NCBI GenBank assembly: GCA_032718475.1
Contig: JAUCBJ010001173.1
Location: 1-28,238, forward strand
Reading direction: 5' to 3'
Source of the DNA: Nemertoderma westbladi
Lineage: Eukaryota > Xenacoelomorpha > Nemertodermatida > Nemertodermatidae
DNA: 28,238 nucleotides
The translations under genes and the position numbers were made by a program. This document shows, piece by piece, positions 1 to 9,270 of the stretch. The first letter of the stretch is position 1; every line of letters starts with the position of its first letter. Under the pieces are notes generated by a model, which ran no database searches, was not told the DNA's origin, and saw only the letters and a list, made by a program, of their open reading frames with translations.

Positions 1-107
1 CACATAACAATCAATCACACAGAACAGCCCATAACAACTTAAAGCATTTATAAAACAGGCAATATCATTGGATGTTCAGAAAATGATTGCTTGGGTTTTA
101 CTCTCAT

Positions 108-184
108 GTCAGAACGACAGGTTGATTAATGGTACCCCTACGCTAAGCTGCTAAGGCGGCCTCACTACGTGGCTCGCCCCACAT
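108..184 (+). repeat. Dispersed ~75-bp repeat, copy A
   Basis: Shares the segments AGAACGACAGGTTGATTAAT, CTACGCTAAG and CGTGGCTCGCCCCACA with 4264-4339. The two copies differ by a short indel in the middle (GCTGCTAAGGCGGC is present here only). The family is not identified; in the second copy the upstream DNA ends in an A-run, so this could be the 3' end of a retroposed sequence. Confidence 0.7.
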
Positions 185-344
185 GTCATCCATATGCGCG
201 CCAGGATCCTCAATGCGCGCCACACGACCTTGTTGCTCCGCGCCAGGATCCTTAATGCGCGCCACACATGTTGGAATTGGAATTTCTAATTTGACGTTAA
301 ATCAGTTAAAATAATTATTTGGCTGAATGAGAGTGTAGATTGAA

Positions 345-353
345 TATATAAGG
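345..353 (+). promoter_or_regulatory. TATA-box-like element
   Basis: TATATAAGG in an AT-rich stretch, followed directly by a GCC run and pyrimidine-rich DNA. It could be a core promoter reading right, but no plus-strand gene downstream is convincing, so this is only a sequence match. Confidence 0.2.
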
Positions 354-475
354 CCGCCGCCGCCATCTCGTCTGCGATCTGCTCTGTAAAGGAGATAGCC
401 TTCTACTTCGACTTCTTTGTTGGTGATGGAGTCATCGAGCCATGTCACTGAGATTGTCAGAATTTATTATGTAGT

Positions 476-1698
476 TTATTCGTGGCAAGTGTAAATTTTA
501 TTTCGGGCAGTTTTGGATATAGGCTTTGTGTATTCAGGTGTGCGATATCGATGCCTCTGTTGTTTTGCCATGGATATAGTGGTAGAGTAGTTGGGCGTGC
601 GCGTGTGTATAATGCAGCTGGGGTCCGTGCGGCTGCGGATAACGCAGCTGGGGACCGTGTGCCTGTGGATAACGCAGCTGGACACTGCGTGGCTGCGGAT
701 AATGCAGCTGGGGACCGTGTGGTTGCGGATAACGCAGCTGGTGACCGTGTCGGCGCGAATAGTGCAGCTGGGGAGCGTGTGTCTACGGATAATGCAGCTG
801 GGGACTACGTGGCTGCGGATAATGCAGCTGGGGACCGTGTCGGCGCGTATAGTGCAGCTGGGGCAGCTGGGGAGCGTGTGTCTACGGATAATGCAGCTGG
901 GGACCACGTGGCTGCGGATAATGCAGCTTGGGACCATGTACCTGCGAATAATGCAGCTGGGGGCCGTGTGGCTGCGGATAATGCAGCTGGGGACTGTGGC
1001 TGCGGATAATGCAGCTGGGGACCGTGTGGCTGCGGGTAATGCAGCTGGGGACCGTGTGGCTGCGGGTAATGCAGCTGGGGACCATGTGGCAGCGGAAAAC
1101 GACGCCGGGGGCCATGATAACACTGGTGACGCAGCTGGGGTCTGTATAGGCGCTGGCAGTTTCGTAGTCAATAAATTGTCAATCAACTCCAACTTCGATT
1201 TAAAACTCTGTTTGAGTAATTTCTACGTTGTTTAGCCGTGTTTCAAGAACAGTCCGCATGGCATTCATGGCGACGGTTTGTGCTTCGCTTTCATCAACCA
1301 GATGGTGGAGTTGCGAAGCTAACTGTCTTTCAAGTTTGCTGTTTTCAAATTGTAGACGAGTATTGTCAGCTTCCAGACTTTCAATCTTTACTGCCGCGCA
1401 CACCCCGCAGAGGAAGTTTTGGTTTGAGAGATCAAACCCATCGGCAATTGGTGTTTCAATTTCGGTCCAGGAACTCTGACAATGGGAGCATTCAATCTTA
1501 GCTGTGGTCCATTCCCGTGGTTTTGGCTTCCTTTTCTTCGTCCCAAATGACAGATTCTTCTGAAGACGTTCGATTCGCTTTCAGTTTATTGTTGGCGTTT
1601 GTGTTTTGAAGTTGTATTCGAGTGGACAGTCGCGCCGGTTTCGAGGTAACCATATCGACCTGTGATAAGCGTTGGTTTTGTTGAGTGTCGGTATTCAT
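476..1698 (-). pseudogene. Decayed ORF: zinc-finger-like + coiled coil + Pro/Ala decamer repeats
   Basis: Read leftward from 1698. A Gln/Asn-rich N-terminal piece runs to 1498. In another frame, about 1580 to 1200, a basic stretch leads to a CxxC ... CxxC pair (ECSHC near 1478, LCGVC near 1407) about 25 residues apart, then a Leu/Glu-rich coiled coil. A further frame change near 1210 keeps helical sequence going and enters 10-residue Pro/Ala repeats encoded by the 30-bp minisatellite, ending at 476 in a short basic tail. At least two frame disruptions and the repeat expansion suggest a pseudogene. A zinc-binding finger followed directly by a coiled coil is the layout of many LINE ORF1 proteins, so a retroelement ORF1 remnant is my best guess. 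A host gene with unrecognised introns is the alternative. No specific family was recognised. Confidence 0.4.
608..1147. repeat. 30-bp minisatellite, about 18 units
   Basis: Unit core is GCAGCTGGGGACC plus GTGTGGCTGCGGATAAT, repeated with point variants. One doubled core lies at 860-872 and one unit is 29 bp near 1000, which shifts the frame. Because the period is a multiple of three, several frames on both strands stay open. Nearly every unit carries CAGCTG, an E-box-type palindrome. Confidence 0.95.
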
Positions 1699-1699
1699 C

Positions 1700-2600
1700 T
1701 TCTCTCACCTCTCCAATGTCAGATGTTGCAAATACGAATAACGGTATATATTTCAATACTTGTCAATAGTAATATAGATAATTTAGATAACTATTTTATA
1801 TCTGTACTCTACATAAATTCCAACCTGTGTATCGCCGGTAGGGCTGTTGCTGTGCAAGTGCTAGTTGCCACCGGTCAGCCGGTACCGGTAGTAGGGTGGT
1901 ACCATGGCCTACTACACACAGGCCATGACAAGGACTTTGCTGTGAAATTAGCGTAGGCTGACTGATGAATTATCAAATATTATATTTTCCATGAATGCAG
2001 GGTCCATATTTAAAAGAAGATGACTAGATTTTCGTAAAGAATTTAATTGAAACAGTATTTAATAATAAATAAATTAATTATCGCTCGAGTTCCTGCAGCT
2101 TTTATTCGTGGCAGGAATGTTTGAACGCTAATAAGTCGGTCAATCATGGATGAAATGGAACCAAACTTGGTACACTTGTAGTCTTTAAAAAAATTTAGAA
2201 ATTCTACACACAGACAGACTTCTACAGTTCCCCGGTCTGCCGCTAGGGGGCGAATTAACAGAAACGTAAAAATAGCTGTAATTATAGAACCAACGATCAG
2301 ATTCATCTGAAATTTAGTAGTAGTTACCTAAGAGCATTGCTTAATTAGAAATTCTACAGAGACTTTTACAGTTCCTGTCTGCCGCTAGTGGGGAATTGTT
2401 AGAGCTCCAGTTCAACGTGCTTAGCACGGTTTAATAAACAATCAATTAATTATTTTATTCAATACAGTAATTATAACAGTAAAATGCAATGTATTCTATT
2501 TTTTAGTAAAATCAAGAGACAGGAGGGGGGTGGGACTGGACGCAAATCCCATCTTGGCGAATTAATATCCCGCCTCAATATTAATTTCTAAATTTTGGGA
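1700..2600. other. Intergenic, AT-rich, no gene recognised
   Basis: No ORF with recognisable protein features. It contains a GGTACC/ACCGGT-rich patch at 1860-1905 and an imperfect direct repeat: 2195-2261 and 2345-2402 share TTAGAAATTCTACA, a CAGTTCC-type stretch and GTCTGCCGCTAG. Confidence 0.6.
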
Positions 2601-2778
2601 AAGGAGCAGGTTACAGTGGCACGTTATTTTAACCAAAACAATAAAGTAAACACAATAGAACAGGTTACAGTTTTATTTTTGAGAGTAATCAGCTGTTGTT
2701 ATTTGCGTCCAATTTCCCCTGGAGAGGGATGAATTTTTATTGCGTCCAGTTCCCCCCCCCCCCCCCCCCCCCCCTATC
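2598..2778 (-). repeat. Dispersed repeat monomer related to the right-end array
   Basis: The complement carries TTTATTGTTTTGGTTA followed by CTGTAACCTGCTCCTTTCCC, the same order seen in each ~66-bp unit at 27.7-28.2 kb. Its continuation to the right, including TTTCCCCTGGAGAGGGATGA and GCGTCCAGTT plus a C-tract, is matched closely at 9134-9270, where the copia element has split a second copy. Confidence 0.75.
2752..2774 (+). repeat. (C)23 homopolymer
   Basis: Uninterrupted run of 23 C. The paralogous position in the other repeat copy (9260-9266) has only 7 C. Confidence 0.9.
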
Positions 2779-2910
2779 TTGAAATCAAATACCAAAAATA
2801 TATTTATTATATGAACAATCTATTTGGAAATTGTAAGTTCGGCCTATCTCTTTACCATAAGCTCAGTATCTTTATCTGGTGTGTTTTTATTATTTTACCA
2901 ATTATTTAAT

Positions 2911-3248
2911 ATGTTTGATAGAATTGAACAACACCGCCCAACACAACCAACTCTCTATCCGCCTCGAGCATCGAGAATACGAGAAACTCGATCGAAATAC
3001 CTGCTTATCCCAGTAGTATCCGTCCGTAGTCACCGGACCGCTGCGGTTTACTCCCGTAGAACAGTAGAATTCCCGCAGCTTCCGACCCAATTCGACAACG
3101 AATTCGCTTCACACTTTCGCGTCACAGAGAACGTAATCCAGTGCGATAACGTCTGCCCAACGTTCAACCATTTCCCCCAGGCGATCCCAGGATCCGGGCC
3201 GCCGCTAAACCCAGATCGCAATCCTCGTCGATTCGTCCAGTCGTCGAC
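2911..3248 (+). CDS. Candidate first coding exon (unassigned)
   Basis: Open from an in-frame ATG at 2911 for about 113 codons, ending at a strong splice-donor match, GAC|GTAAGT, at 3249. Without splicing the frame stops at the TAA inside that donor. The peptide is Arg/Pro-rich (RIEQHRP, PRASRIRETRSKY) with no domain I recognise. Base composition is clearly more GC-rich than its surroundings from about 2930 to 3500. The stretch just before the ATG is also open and hydrophobic but lacks an ATG. I see no obvious downstream exon; the copia insertion would lie in the downstream region. It may equally be chance or part of an unknown repeat. Confidence 0.22.
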
Positions 3249-3534
3249 GTAAGTCAGTAAGTGGGACTCTTCCCACCGCACTCCAAGGTGGGTGACCGGA
3301 GTGAGGCATGATGAACTTGGCAGTGGCCCGCATTACGATCTGACCGACCGCCGTATTCCCAGTGTCTGAGTGTAGTAAATACCCAAATAGAATCGTACTG
3401 ACAAACAAGCAATTCCGTAGTATTCCCCCGTTAATCACCTCTTGAAGCAACTCGGCTGCTCGGGTCCAGATACATCGGACTGTCGGGAGCGTTTCAGACA
3501 GTAATGGAGCGGCATTTGCGAATATTTCCAATGG

Positions 3535-4358
3535 TTTTATAATAAATAAGGGGATTCAACAGTTCAATGCTAAAACAAATGGATTATTCCTAACCCCACC
3601 CCAATACAGCAATATACCTAACAGTATATAGCTTAGGTACCACAGTCTGACAGTACCACAATCAGCACAGTCAGCCTACGCATGGGTGGTACCTACGGTG
3701 CGCACTACAACGGCAGTACAGCAATACGGTGTACCGTGCCAATGACTGAATGATTAGCGGTAACTACTGAACTATCTAAACTATTATATTATTATTACCG
3801 GTACTAGGCTAATTAGGCCTAAACTATAATCACCGCAAGGGTTTCCGGGGCCATGTTTAGATTACATGATATGGCATGTCTGCAGTGTATGGTACCGGCT
3901 GACCTGTATTGCAGTATTAACTGATTGCAGAATTCTCGATTCAGGAATTGAGTACAGCCTGACAGTACCGGTACAAATGGTACATGCAGATTGGCAGACA
4001 GCCCCTATGTTTTGCAAAATTTGTCAGAAAACCAGCTGATTTATCCTACAGTAATAATAATTTAACGCATGTTAATTTTGGATAAATAAATATATTATAA
4101 CTACAATAACAGTTACACTGATGCTGCACGAAGGCCCCACGCAAATTCTACTTGGAAAATTTTCAAACTTTTGCCAAACAACATGTGTACCAAGTTTGGA
4201 TAGATTTCATCAAGGATTGGCCGAGTTATTAACGTTTAAAATAAAATACTGAAAAAAAACGCGACAGAACGACAGAACGACAGGTTGATTAATGGTACCA
4301 CTACGCTAAGGCTCACTCACTTCGTGGCTCGCCCCACAATGGCACGTTATATTAACCA
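3535..4358. other. Intergenic, no gene seen
   Basis: AT-rich DNA with a high density of GGTACC, ACCGGT and GTAC palindromes at 3590-3970. It ends in the second copy of the dispersed repeat and the left part of the repeat into which copia inserted. Confidence 0.6.
4264..4339 (+). repeat. Dispersed ~75-bp repeat, copy B
   Basis: Second copy of the repeat at 108-184. It is preceded by CAGAACGACAGAACGACAG, which doubles a 9-bp GACAGAAC-type motif, and by an A-run at 4252-4259. It abuts GGCACGTTAT, the start of the repeat disrupted by the copia element. Confidence 0.7.
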
Positions 4359-4600
4359 TATTAGAAAACAATTTATAACTGTGTCTCAAACAACCTTTTA
4401 ATCAATACATAAAATCGCTTTTCAAACTAGAAATAATATATCGTACAGTAAGTTACATTAACAGCTGATAGTCCATTTGAGTTTAGAAGACAAACAAACG
4501 CCCATCACCAATATACATAGAGATATTACAAAACAGAACTATATTGTGCAATACAGTTTGGCAGAGTACTTGACGAACCAATAATAAAATATTTCCAACA
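4359..4600 (-). repeat. copia 3' LTR (242 bp)
   Basis: Identical by eye to 8892-9133. Its outer end abuts target-site duplication copy AACCA at 4354-4358; its inner end abuts the purine tract. Confidence 0.96.
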
Positions 4601-4610
4601 CTTCCCCTCG
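4601..4610 (-). promoter_or_regulatory. copia polypurine tract
   Basis: On the element strand CGAGGGGAAG lies immediately before the 3' LTR (TGTTGG...), where plus-strand DNA synthesis is primed in LTR elements. Confidence 0.85.
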
Positions 4611-4648
4611 TCAAGTACGTCAGTTTATCTTGAGATCTGAGATGAAAT

Positions 4649-7600
4649 TTAACCCATCATTTTTGTTCTGAATTTTAAAAATTTTTCTTTGAATAGTGGT
4701 TTGGTCATAATGTCTGCGATCATATGTTCAGTTGGGCAATGTTTTAGAACAACAATCTTCTTATTAACCATGTCTCGAATGTAATGATATTTAATTTCTA
4801 TATGCTTAGTTCTTCCATGAAAACGTGGATTTTCCGATAACGCAATACACCCATTGTTATCCTCGAATAACGTAGTGCTCCCATTTTGGTCAATGCCTAA
4901 ATCCCCCAATAAAGTTCTTAACCACACTAACTCCCTGGTGGCGACACTAGCAGCAATATACTCTGCCTCCGTTGTACTCTGAGCCACAAGTGTTTGTTTT
5001 TTACACGCCCATGAAATAAGTGAATCGTTCACAAAGAACAAATATCCAGATATAGATTTTCTATCATAGTTTCTTCCCCAATCAGCATCTACATATCCAA
5101 CTAATTGAACACGGTTGTTAGATTGATCAGCAACATATTCAATGCCGACATCCATCGTTCCTTTAATGTATCTGAATATTCTCTTCACCGCTTTCCAGTG
5201 TTCCTCGCCTGGATTAGAACTGAATTGATTAACATTACTTAGTGCTGCAGCCAAGTCCGGTCTTGTAGCACAAACAGCATATGTCAGCCCTCCTATAGCC
5301 GCTTGATAACTCTTCTGATTAACTGACTCCCCTTCATTAAGTGACAAATTTGAATTGGCATCAAACGGTGTTGAGACAGTATTACAGTCTTGCATTCCAA
5401 ACTTATTTAAGAGATCTTCAAGATATGCTTGCTGATTTAATTTTAATTTTCGATTATCACGATCTCTTTCTATCTTGATTCCCAAGCAGTAACGTACTTC
5501 ACCTAAATCTTTTGTATTAAATCGCTCTGAAATTGCTAATTTTTCTTCCTTCAACATAATCATGGAATTGGAGCAAAGCAGTAAGTCATCTACATATAAC
5601 GCCAATATTAGAAAGTTATTACCTTCTCGTTTTATATAAATACATGGATCTGCATGCGATTGCATGTAGCCATTATCAACCAGATTGTCATGCATTGCTT
5701 TATTCCAACAACGAGATGCCTGCTTTAAGCCATATATGCTTTTCTCTAATTTACACACTAAATGTTCATCTCCTTTGAGAATAAAATGTTCAGGTTGTCT
5801 CATGTAAATTTCTTCCTCTAAAACTCCATTGAGAAATGCCGTTTCAACATCCATATGATGAACTTCCAAGTCAAGTTCATTGGCTAAAGATAGAATAGTA
5901 CGAACAGATGTGTAACGAACAACAGGAGCAAAAGTTTCTTGGTAGTCAATATTGGGTAATTGTGAGTACCCCTGAGCAACGAGACGAGCTTTATATCGTT
6001 CAATTTGACCATCACAACCTGTTTTCTCTTTAAAAACCCATTTACAACCCACAGCATTTCTTCCTTCTGGCAATTCAACTAATTTCCACGTGTCATTCTT
6101 TATCAACGAGTTATATTCCGTTTCAAGAGCCAATTTCCACTTTTCACTGTTCACACTATTGAGTACTTCATTTACTGTCTTTGGCGTTTCTCCTGACACA
6201 GAGAAAACCATATTCTCGAGATTCTCACCTTCTATCCAATCCCCATATCTATCTGGTTGTCTTTTTATGCGTGTAGATTTTCTTATAGACGATTCAGCCG
6301 ATTCATCATCATGGACTTTGTCATTTATGGTTGTCCCCTTAGCTACAATAGGTTCACTCTTAATGATATTTTCCACATCATTATCCACATTGATCACTTC
6401 ATCACACTCATTGATAATGTCACTTGTACTATGACTAATACGTCCATCGAAACTTAATTCATTAAACTTAATATCACGACTTGTTGATACCTTTTTTGTA
6501 TCCTTATTATATACTCGATATCCCTTCCTTTCACAATCATATCCAACGAACACATGTTTGACACTTTTAGCATCCCATTTCTTCCTTTTTTCGTCTGGAA
6601 CATGAACCCATGCGTCACACCCAAACACTTTAAACTCAGCTACTGATGGTTTAACTCCATAAAAACATTCATATGGTACTTTAGAACAAACGGCTTTGGT
6701 TGAACAGCGATTGTTTATAAACGCAGAAGTTAGAACAGCTTCTGCCCAAAATGAAATAGGTAGTTTAGCATATTGTAAAATTGCTCTCCCACTTTCAACC
6801 AAAGTTCGATTTTTTCTCTCAGCTATTCCGTTCTGTTGTGGTGAGTAACAAACAGTCATCTGTCTTAATATGCCTTTTTCCTTAAAATAATTTTTGAATG
6901 CATCATTGACGTACTCTGTTCCGTTGTCAAAGCGTAGTTTTTTAATTAGTTTTCCTGTTTGTCTCTCTGCCATATGTTTATATTCCAGAAACTTGTCTAT
7001 CACTTCGCTTTTGGCCTTCATAAAATATACCGCACAAAATCGAGATTTATCATCGATAAATGTCACAAAGTATCGATTCCCACCTAATGATACTTCAGAC
7101 ATGGGACCGCATACGTCAGAATGAACAAGTTGTAGAACACAATCGGATTTAGAGCTACTTTCCTTTGGAAATTCATTTCTGGATTGTTTTCCCAAAACAC
7201 ATCCTTCACAAAATTTCAACTGATCTTTCGTATTTAAGTCAATTCCATGTACAAGTTCATCATTAAACATTTTTCTTAATGTTTGTTCATTGACATGTCC
7301 AAGGCGACAATGCCACAAATCTATGTTTGATTCAGATTGAGCAAAATTTACCTCATGTTTCTCTTTATTTACGTGGCCTTCAAGCTCATATTGATTACCA
7401 TTCTCGGGAATTTTTGCAGTGATTAACAATTTATTGCTTTGTTCGCTAAATACATTACACATGTTCTCACTAAACACGACTTGGCAATCATGATTTGTTA
7501 TTTTCTTCACTGATAATAAATTTTGACACAAACTCGGAACAAATAAAACATTCTCAAATTGACATCTTTTAATCATAAATGCATCATTTAAATTGTTCCA

Positions 7601-8728
7601 TTTAACCATTCCAATACCCAAAGCTTCAACAGTTTCATTATTAGCTAAATGAATGACACTGGGATTTTGTAATTCAACGTATTCATGAAAATTATCACGT
7701 TTACAGCACATATGTTGCGTAGCTCCTGAATCTATAAACCATTTACTACTATTATCATATTTGTGAGATATTCCATTGCTCGATAAACACCAAAAGGTAA
7801 AATCATTCTCATCGTTTTCTAATCGAACTACATTAGCACCTTGGTTTGATAAACCAGAACTTCCTCTACTGTTCGTACTCGTAACATTATTATCTGGGCG
7901 TGTGCAGTATCTAGCTATATGCCCATATGTACCACAATTGAAACACCTTGGCGATTGGCCGAAGCTGTTCCTAGCACTGTAACTATTATTATTATTATTA
8001 GAATTACCTGCATTTCTAGGCCAGCTGCTACCTCTTCCTCTAGCAATACCACCGCGAAGTCCTCTGTTCCATGACGCACGACCTCTACCTTGATAATTAC
8101 CTGAAGCAGCATTGGCAAATAAAGCATCATTTTCGTTTGAATCAAATTTATGTGTTTCTTTCTTTTTTTGTTCTTCCATTAATAATTTTTGTCGCAGAAA
8201 TTCTATAGATAGATCATTAGACATTTCTAATGTGCTTACCAGCATTTCGTACGATCTTGGTAAACTAAGCAGTAATTCCCATATTTGCTCTTTTTCCGGC
8301 ACATTTGCTCCAATAGCATCCAGTTGAGCCGTCAATTCCTGATGCTTATTGATATGACTCATCATATCGTCGCCTTCTTGCATAACAGCGTCTCTATACT
8401 TTCTTTTATAATAAATTATATTTTGCATCGTTTGCATTTCGAACTGAGTCTTCAATCCATTCCACGCGTCTAATGTAGATGGTTTCCCCATCACTAGAGG
8501 TAATTGTGAATCGGCAAGATGCAAACTAATTTCTGCGCGAGCTTTCTGATCTTTCTTCAACCATTTTTGAAACGCATCGCCTGCTGCTTGTGGAGCGGGT
8601 TCACTACCATTTACAACATCCCACAGATCCATTGAAATCAGTACCATTTGCATTTTATGCTTCCACATAAACCAGTTTTGTCCTGTAAATTTATCAGTAC
8701 GTAAACCAACTTTATATTCACTGGACAT
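4649..8728 (-). CDS. copia Gag-Pol polyprotein
   Basis: Encodes the whole copia-type polyprotein in one frame (1359 aa from the ATG at 8728; the frame is open two codons further up but without an ATG). Gag fills about residues 1-300, with an RG-rich stretch, an Asn run and a CCHC knuckle CFNCGTYGHIARYC at 262-275. The aspartic protease has WFIDSGATQ, Asp333. Integrase has the HH-CC region (CEGCVLGKQ) and catalytic D538, D601, E637 with D-35-E spacing. Reverse transcriptase carries YVDD at 1045-1048. RNase H carries STTEAEY and EDNNG near 1250-1290, and the protein ends shortly after ADIMTKPL. The order protease-integrase-RT-RNase H defines Ty1/copia. No stop, frameshift or missing key residue was seen, so it should produce all activities needed for retrotransposition. 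How Gag excess is achieved is not evident, since there is no frameshift or internal stop. Confidence 0.97.
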   Translation of the reverse strand: MSSEYKVGLRTDKFTGQNWFMWKHKMQMVLISMDLWDVVNGSEPAPQAAGDAFQKWLKKDQKARAEISLHLADSQLPLVMGKPSTLDAWNGLKTQFEMQTMQNIIYYKRKYRDAVMQEGDDMMSHINKHQELTAQLDAIGANVPEKEQIWELLLSLPRSYEMLVSTLEMSNDLSIEFLRQKLLMEEQKKKETHKFDSNENDALFANAASGNYQGRGRASWNRGLRGGIARGRGSSWPRNAGNSNNNNNSYSARNSFGQSPRCFNCGTYGHIARYCTRPDNNVTSTNSRGSSGLSNQGANVVRLENDENDFTFWCLSSNGISHKYDNSSKWFIDSGATQHMCCKRDNFHEYVELQNPSVIHLANNETVEALGIGMVKWNNLNDAFMIKRCQFENVLFVPSLCQNLLSVKKITNHDCQVVFSENMCNVFSEQSNKLLITAKIPENGNQYELEGHVNKEKHEVNFAQSESNIDLWHCRLGHVNEQTLRKMFNDELVHGIDLNTKDQLKFCEGCVLGKQSRNEFPKESSSKSDCVLQLVHSDVCGPMSEVSLGGNRYFVTFIDDKSRFCAVYFMKAKSEVIDKFLEYKHMAERQTGKLIKKLRFDNGTEYVNDAFKNYFKEKGILRQMTVCYSPQQNGIAERKNRTLVESGRAILQYAKLPISFWAEAVLTSAFINNRCSTKAVCSKVPYECFYGVKPSVAEFKVFGCDAWVHVPDEKRKKWDAKSVKHVFVGYDCERKGYRVYNKDTKKVSTSRDIKFNELSFDGRISHSTSDIINECDEVINVDNDVENIIKSEPIVAKGTTINDKVHDDESAESSIRKSTRIKRQPDRYGDWIEGENLENMVFSVSGETPKTVNEVLNSVNSEKWKLALETEYNSLIKNDTWKLVELPEGRNAVGCKWVFKEKTGCDGQIERYKARLVAQGYSQLPNIDYQETFAPVVRYTSVRTILSLANELDLEVHHMDVETAFLNGVLEEEIYMRQPEHFILKGDEHLVCKLEKSIYGLKQASRCWNKAMHDNLVDNGYMQSHADPCIYIKREGNNFLILALYVDDLLLCSNSMIMLKEEKLAISERFNTKDLGEVRYCLGIKIERDRDNRKLKLNQQAYLEDLLNKFGMQDCNTVSTPFDANSNLSLNEGESVNQKSYQAAIGGLTYAVCATRPDLAAALSNVNQFSSNPGEEHWKAVKRIFRYIKGTMDVGIEYVADQSNNRVQLVGYVDADWGRNYDRKSISGYLFFVNDSLISWACKKQTLVAQSTTEAEYIAASVATRELVWLRTLLGDLGIDQNGSTTLFEDNNGCIALSENPRFHGRTKHIEIKYHYIRDMVNKKIVVLKHCPTEHMIADIMTKPLFKEKFLKFRTKMMG

Positions 8729-8880
8729 CCTCACAAGTTATATTACTCAACATAAATTTACTCTCAATTCTCAATAAAAGTTATACAGTACATTGTAATA
8801 CACAGTACGACAAACACAGTTCACATCATATTACCCATACAACAGAGGTCGGTTAGTACATGTTGTAATTAAACGTTCTG

Positions 8881-8891
8881 GGCCCATAACC
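8881..8891 (-). promoter_or_regulatory. copia primer-binding site (internal initiator tRNA-Met type)
   Basis: Directly after the 5' LTR the element strand reads GGTTATGGGCC. This is complementary to the anticodon loop/stem of initiator tRNA-Met (GGCCCATAACC, containing the CAU anticodon) rather than to a tRNA 3' end. Drosophila copia is known to prime from a half tRNA-iMet cleaved there; using the same mechanism here is inference. The match breaks after 11 nt. Confidence 0.8.
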
Positions 8892-9133
8892 TATTAGAAA
8901 ACAATTTATAACTGTGTCTCAAACAACCTTTTAATCAATACATAAAATCGCTTTTCAAACTAGAAATAATATATCGTACAGTAAGTTACATTAACAGCTG
9001 ATAGTCCATTTGAGTTTAGAAGACAAACAAACGCCCATCACCAATATACATAGAGATATTACAAAACAGAACTATATTGTGCAATACAGTTTGGCAGAGT
9101 ACTTGACGAACCAATAATAAAATATTTCCAACA
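8892..9133 (-). repeat. copia 5' LTR (242 bp)
   Basis: Identical by eye to 4359-4600 and acts as the promoter-side LTR of the minus-strand element. It is followed on the right by target-site duplication AACCA (9134-9138). The leader to the Gag ATG is about 163 nt. Confidence 0.96.
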
Positions 9134-9270
9134 AACCAAAACAATAAACTAAGCAGTATGCACAATAGAACAGGTTACAGTTTTATTTTTGAGAATAATC
9201 AGCTGTTATTTGCATTGAATTTCCCCTGGAGAGGGATGAATTTTTATTGCGTCCAGTTTCCCCCCCTATC
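9134..9270 (-). repeat. Right part of dispersed repeat split by copia
   Basis: Together with 4341-4358 this aligns with 2617-2778: AACCAAAACAATAAA, AATAGAACAGGTTACAG, TTTCCCCTGGAGAGGGATGA and GCGTCCAGTT followed by a C-run (7 C here, 23 C there). Confidence 0.8.

Larger units (their letters stand above)
1..475. other. No gene seen; repeat-containing flank
   Basis: No convincing coding sequence. It holds one copy of a dispersed repeat (108-184), a pair of near-identical 30-bp GC-rich units starting at about 196 and 238 (each with CCAGGATCC and ATGCGCGCCACAC), and a TATA-like box at 345-353 followed by a GCC run. Confidence 0.6.
4359..9133 (-). mobile_element. Complete Ty1/copia LTR retrotransposon
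   Basis: A 4775-bp element with two 242-bp LTRs that I read as identical, a tRNA-complementary primer site touching the 5' LTR, a purine tract touching the 3' LTR, and one intact Gag-Pol ORF. It is flanked by the 5-bp duplication AACCA (4354-4358 and 9134-9138). On the element strand the LTR begins TGTTGG and ends CTAATA, so the termini are TG...TA rather than TG...CA. Identical LTRs plus an open ORF imply a recent insertion and a possibly active copy. The insertion split a dispersed repeat of which an undisrupted relative lies at 2598-2778. Confidence 0.97.

Noticed and set aside
482-1235. Long open frames on the plus strand across the 30-bp minisatellite
   Set aside because: The 30-bp period keeps all frames without a stop open; the plus-strand peptides show only the repeat, whereas the minus strand links to coiled-coil sequence.
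2043-2306. Minus-strand ORF with a hydrophobic N-terminus
   Set aside because: It overlaps an imperfect direct repeat and has no family features; likely chance in AT-rich DNA.
3205-3531. Minus-strand 108-codon ORF opposite the candidate exon
   Set aside because: No ATG at its start, no recognisable domain and no donor or acceptor that supports it better than the plus-strand frame.
8729-8734. Two extra codons upstream of the copia Gag ATG
   Set aside because: The upstream codon is GTG; the first ATG in frame is at 8728 and is the expected start.
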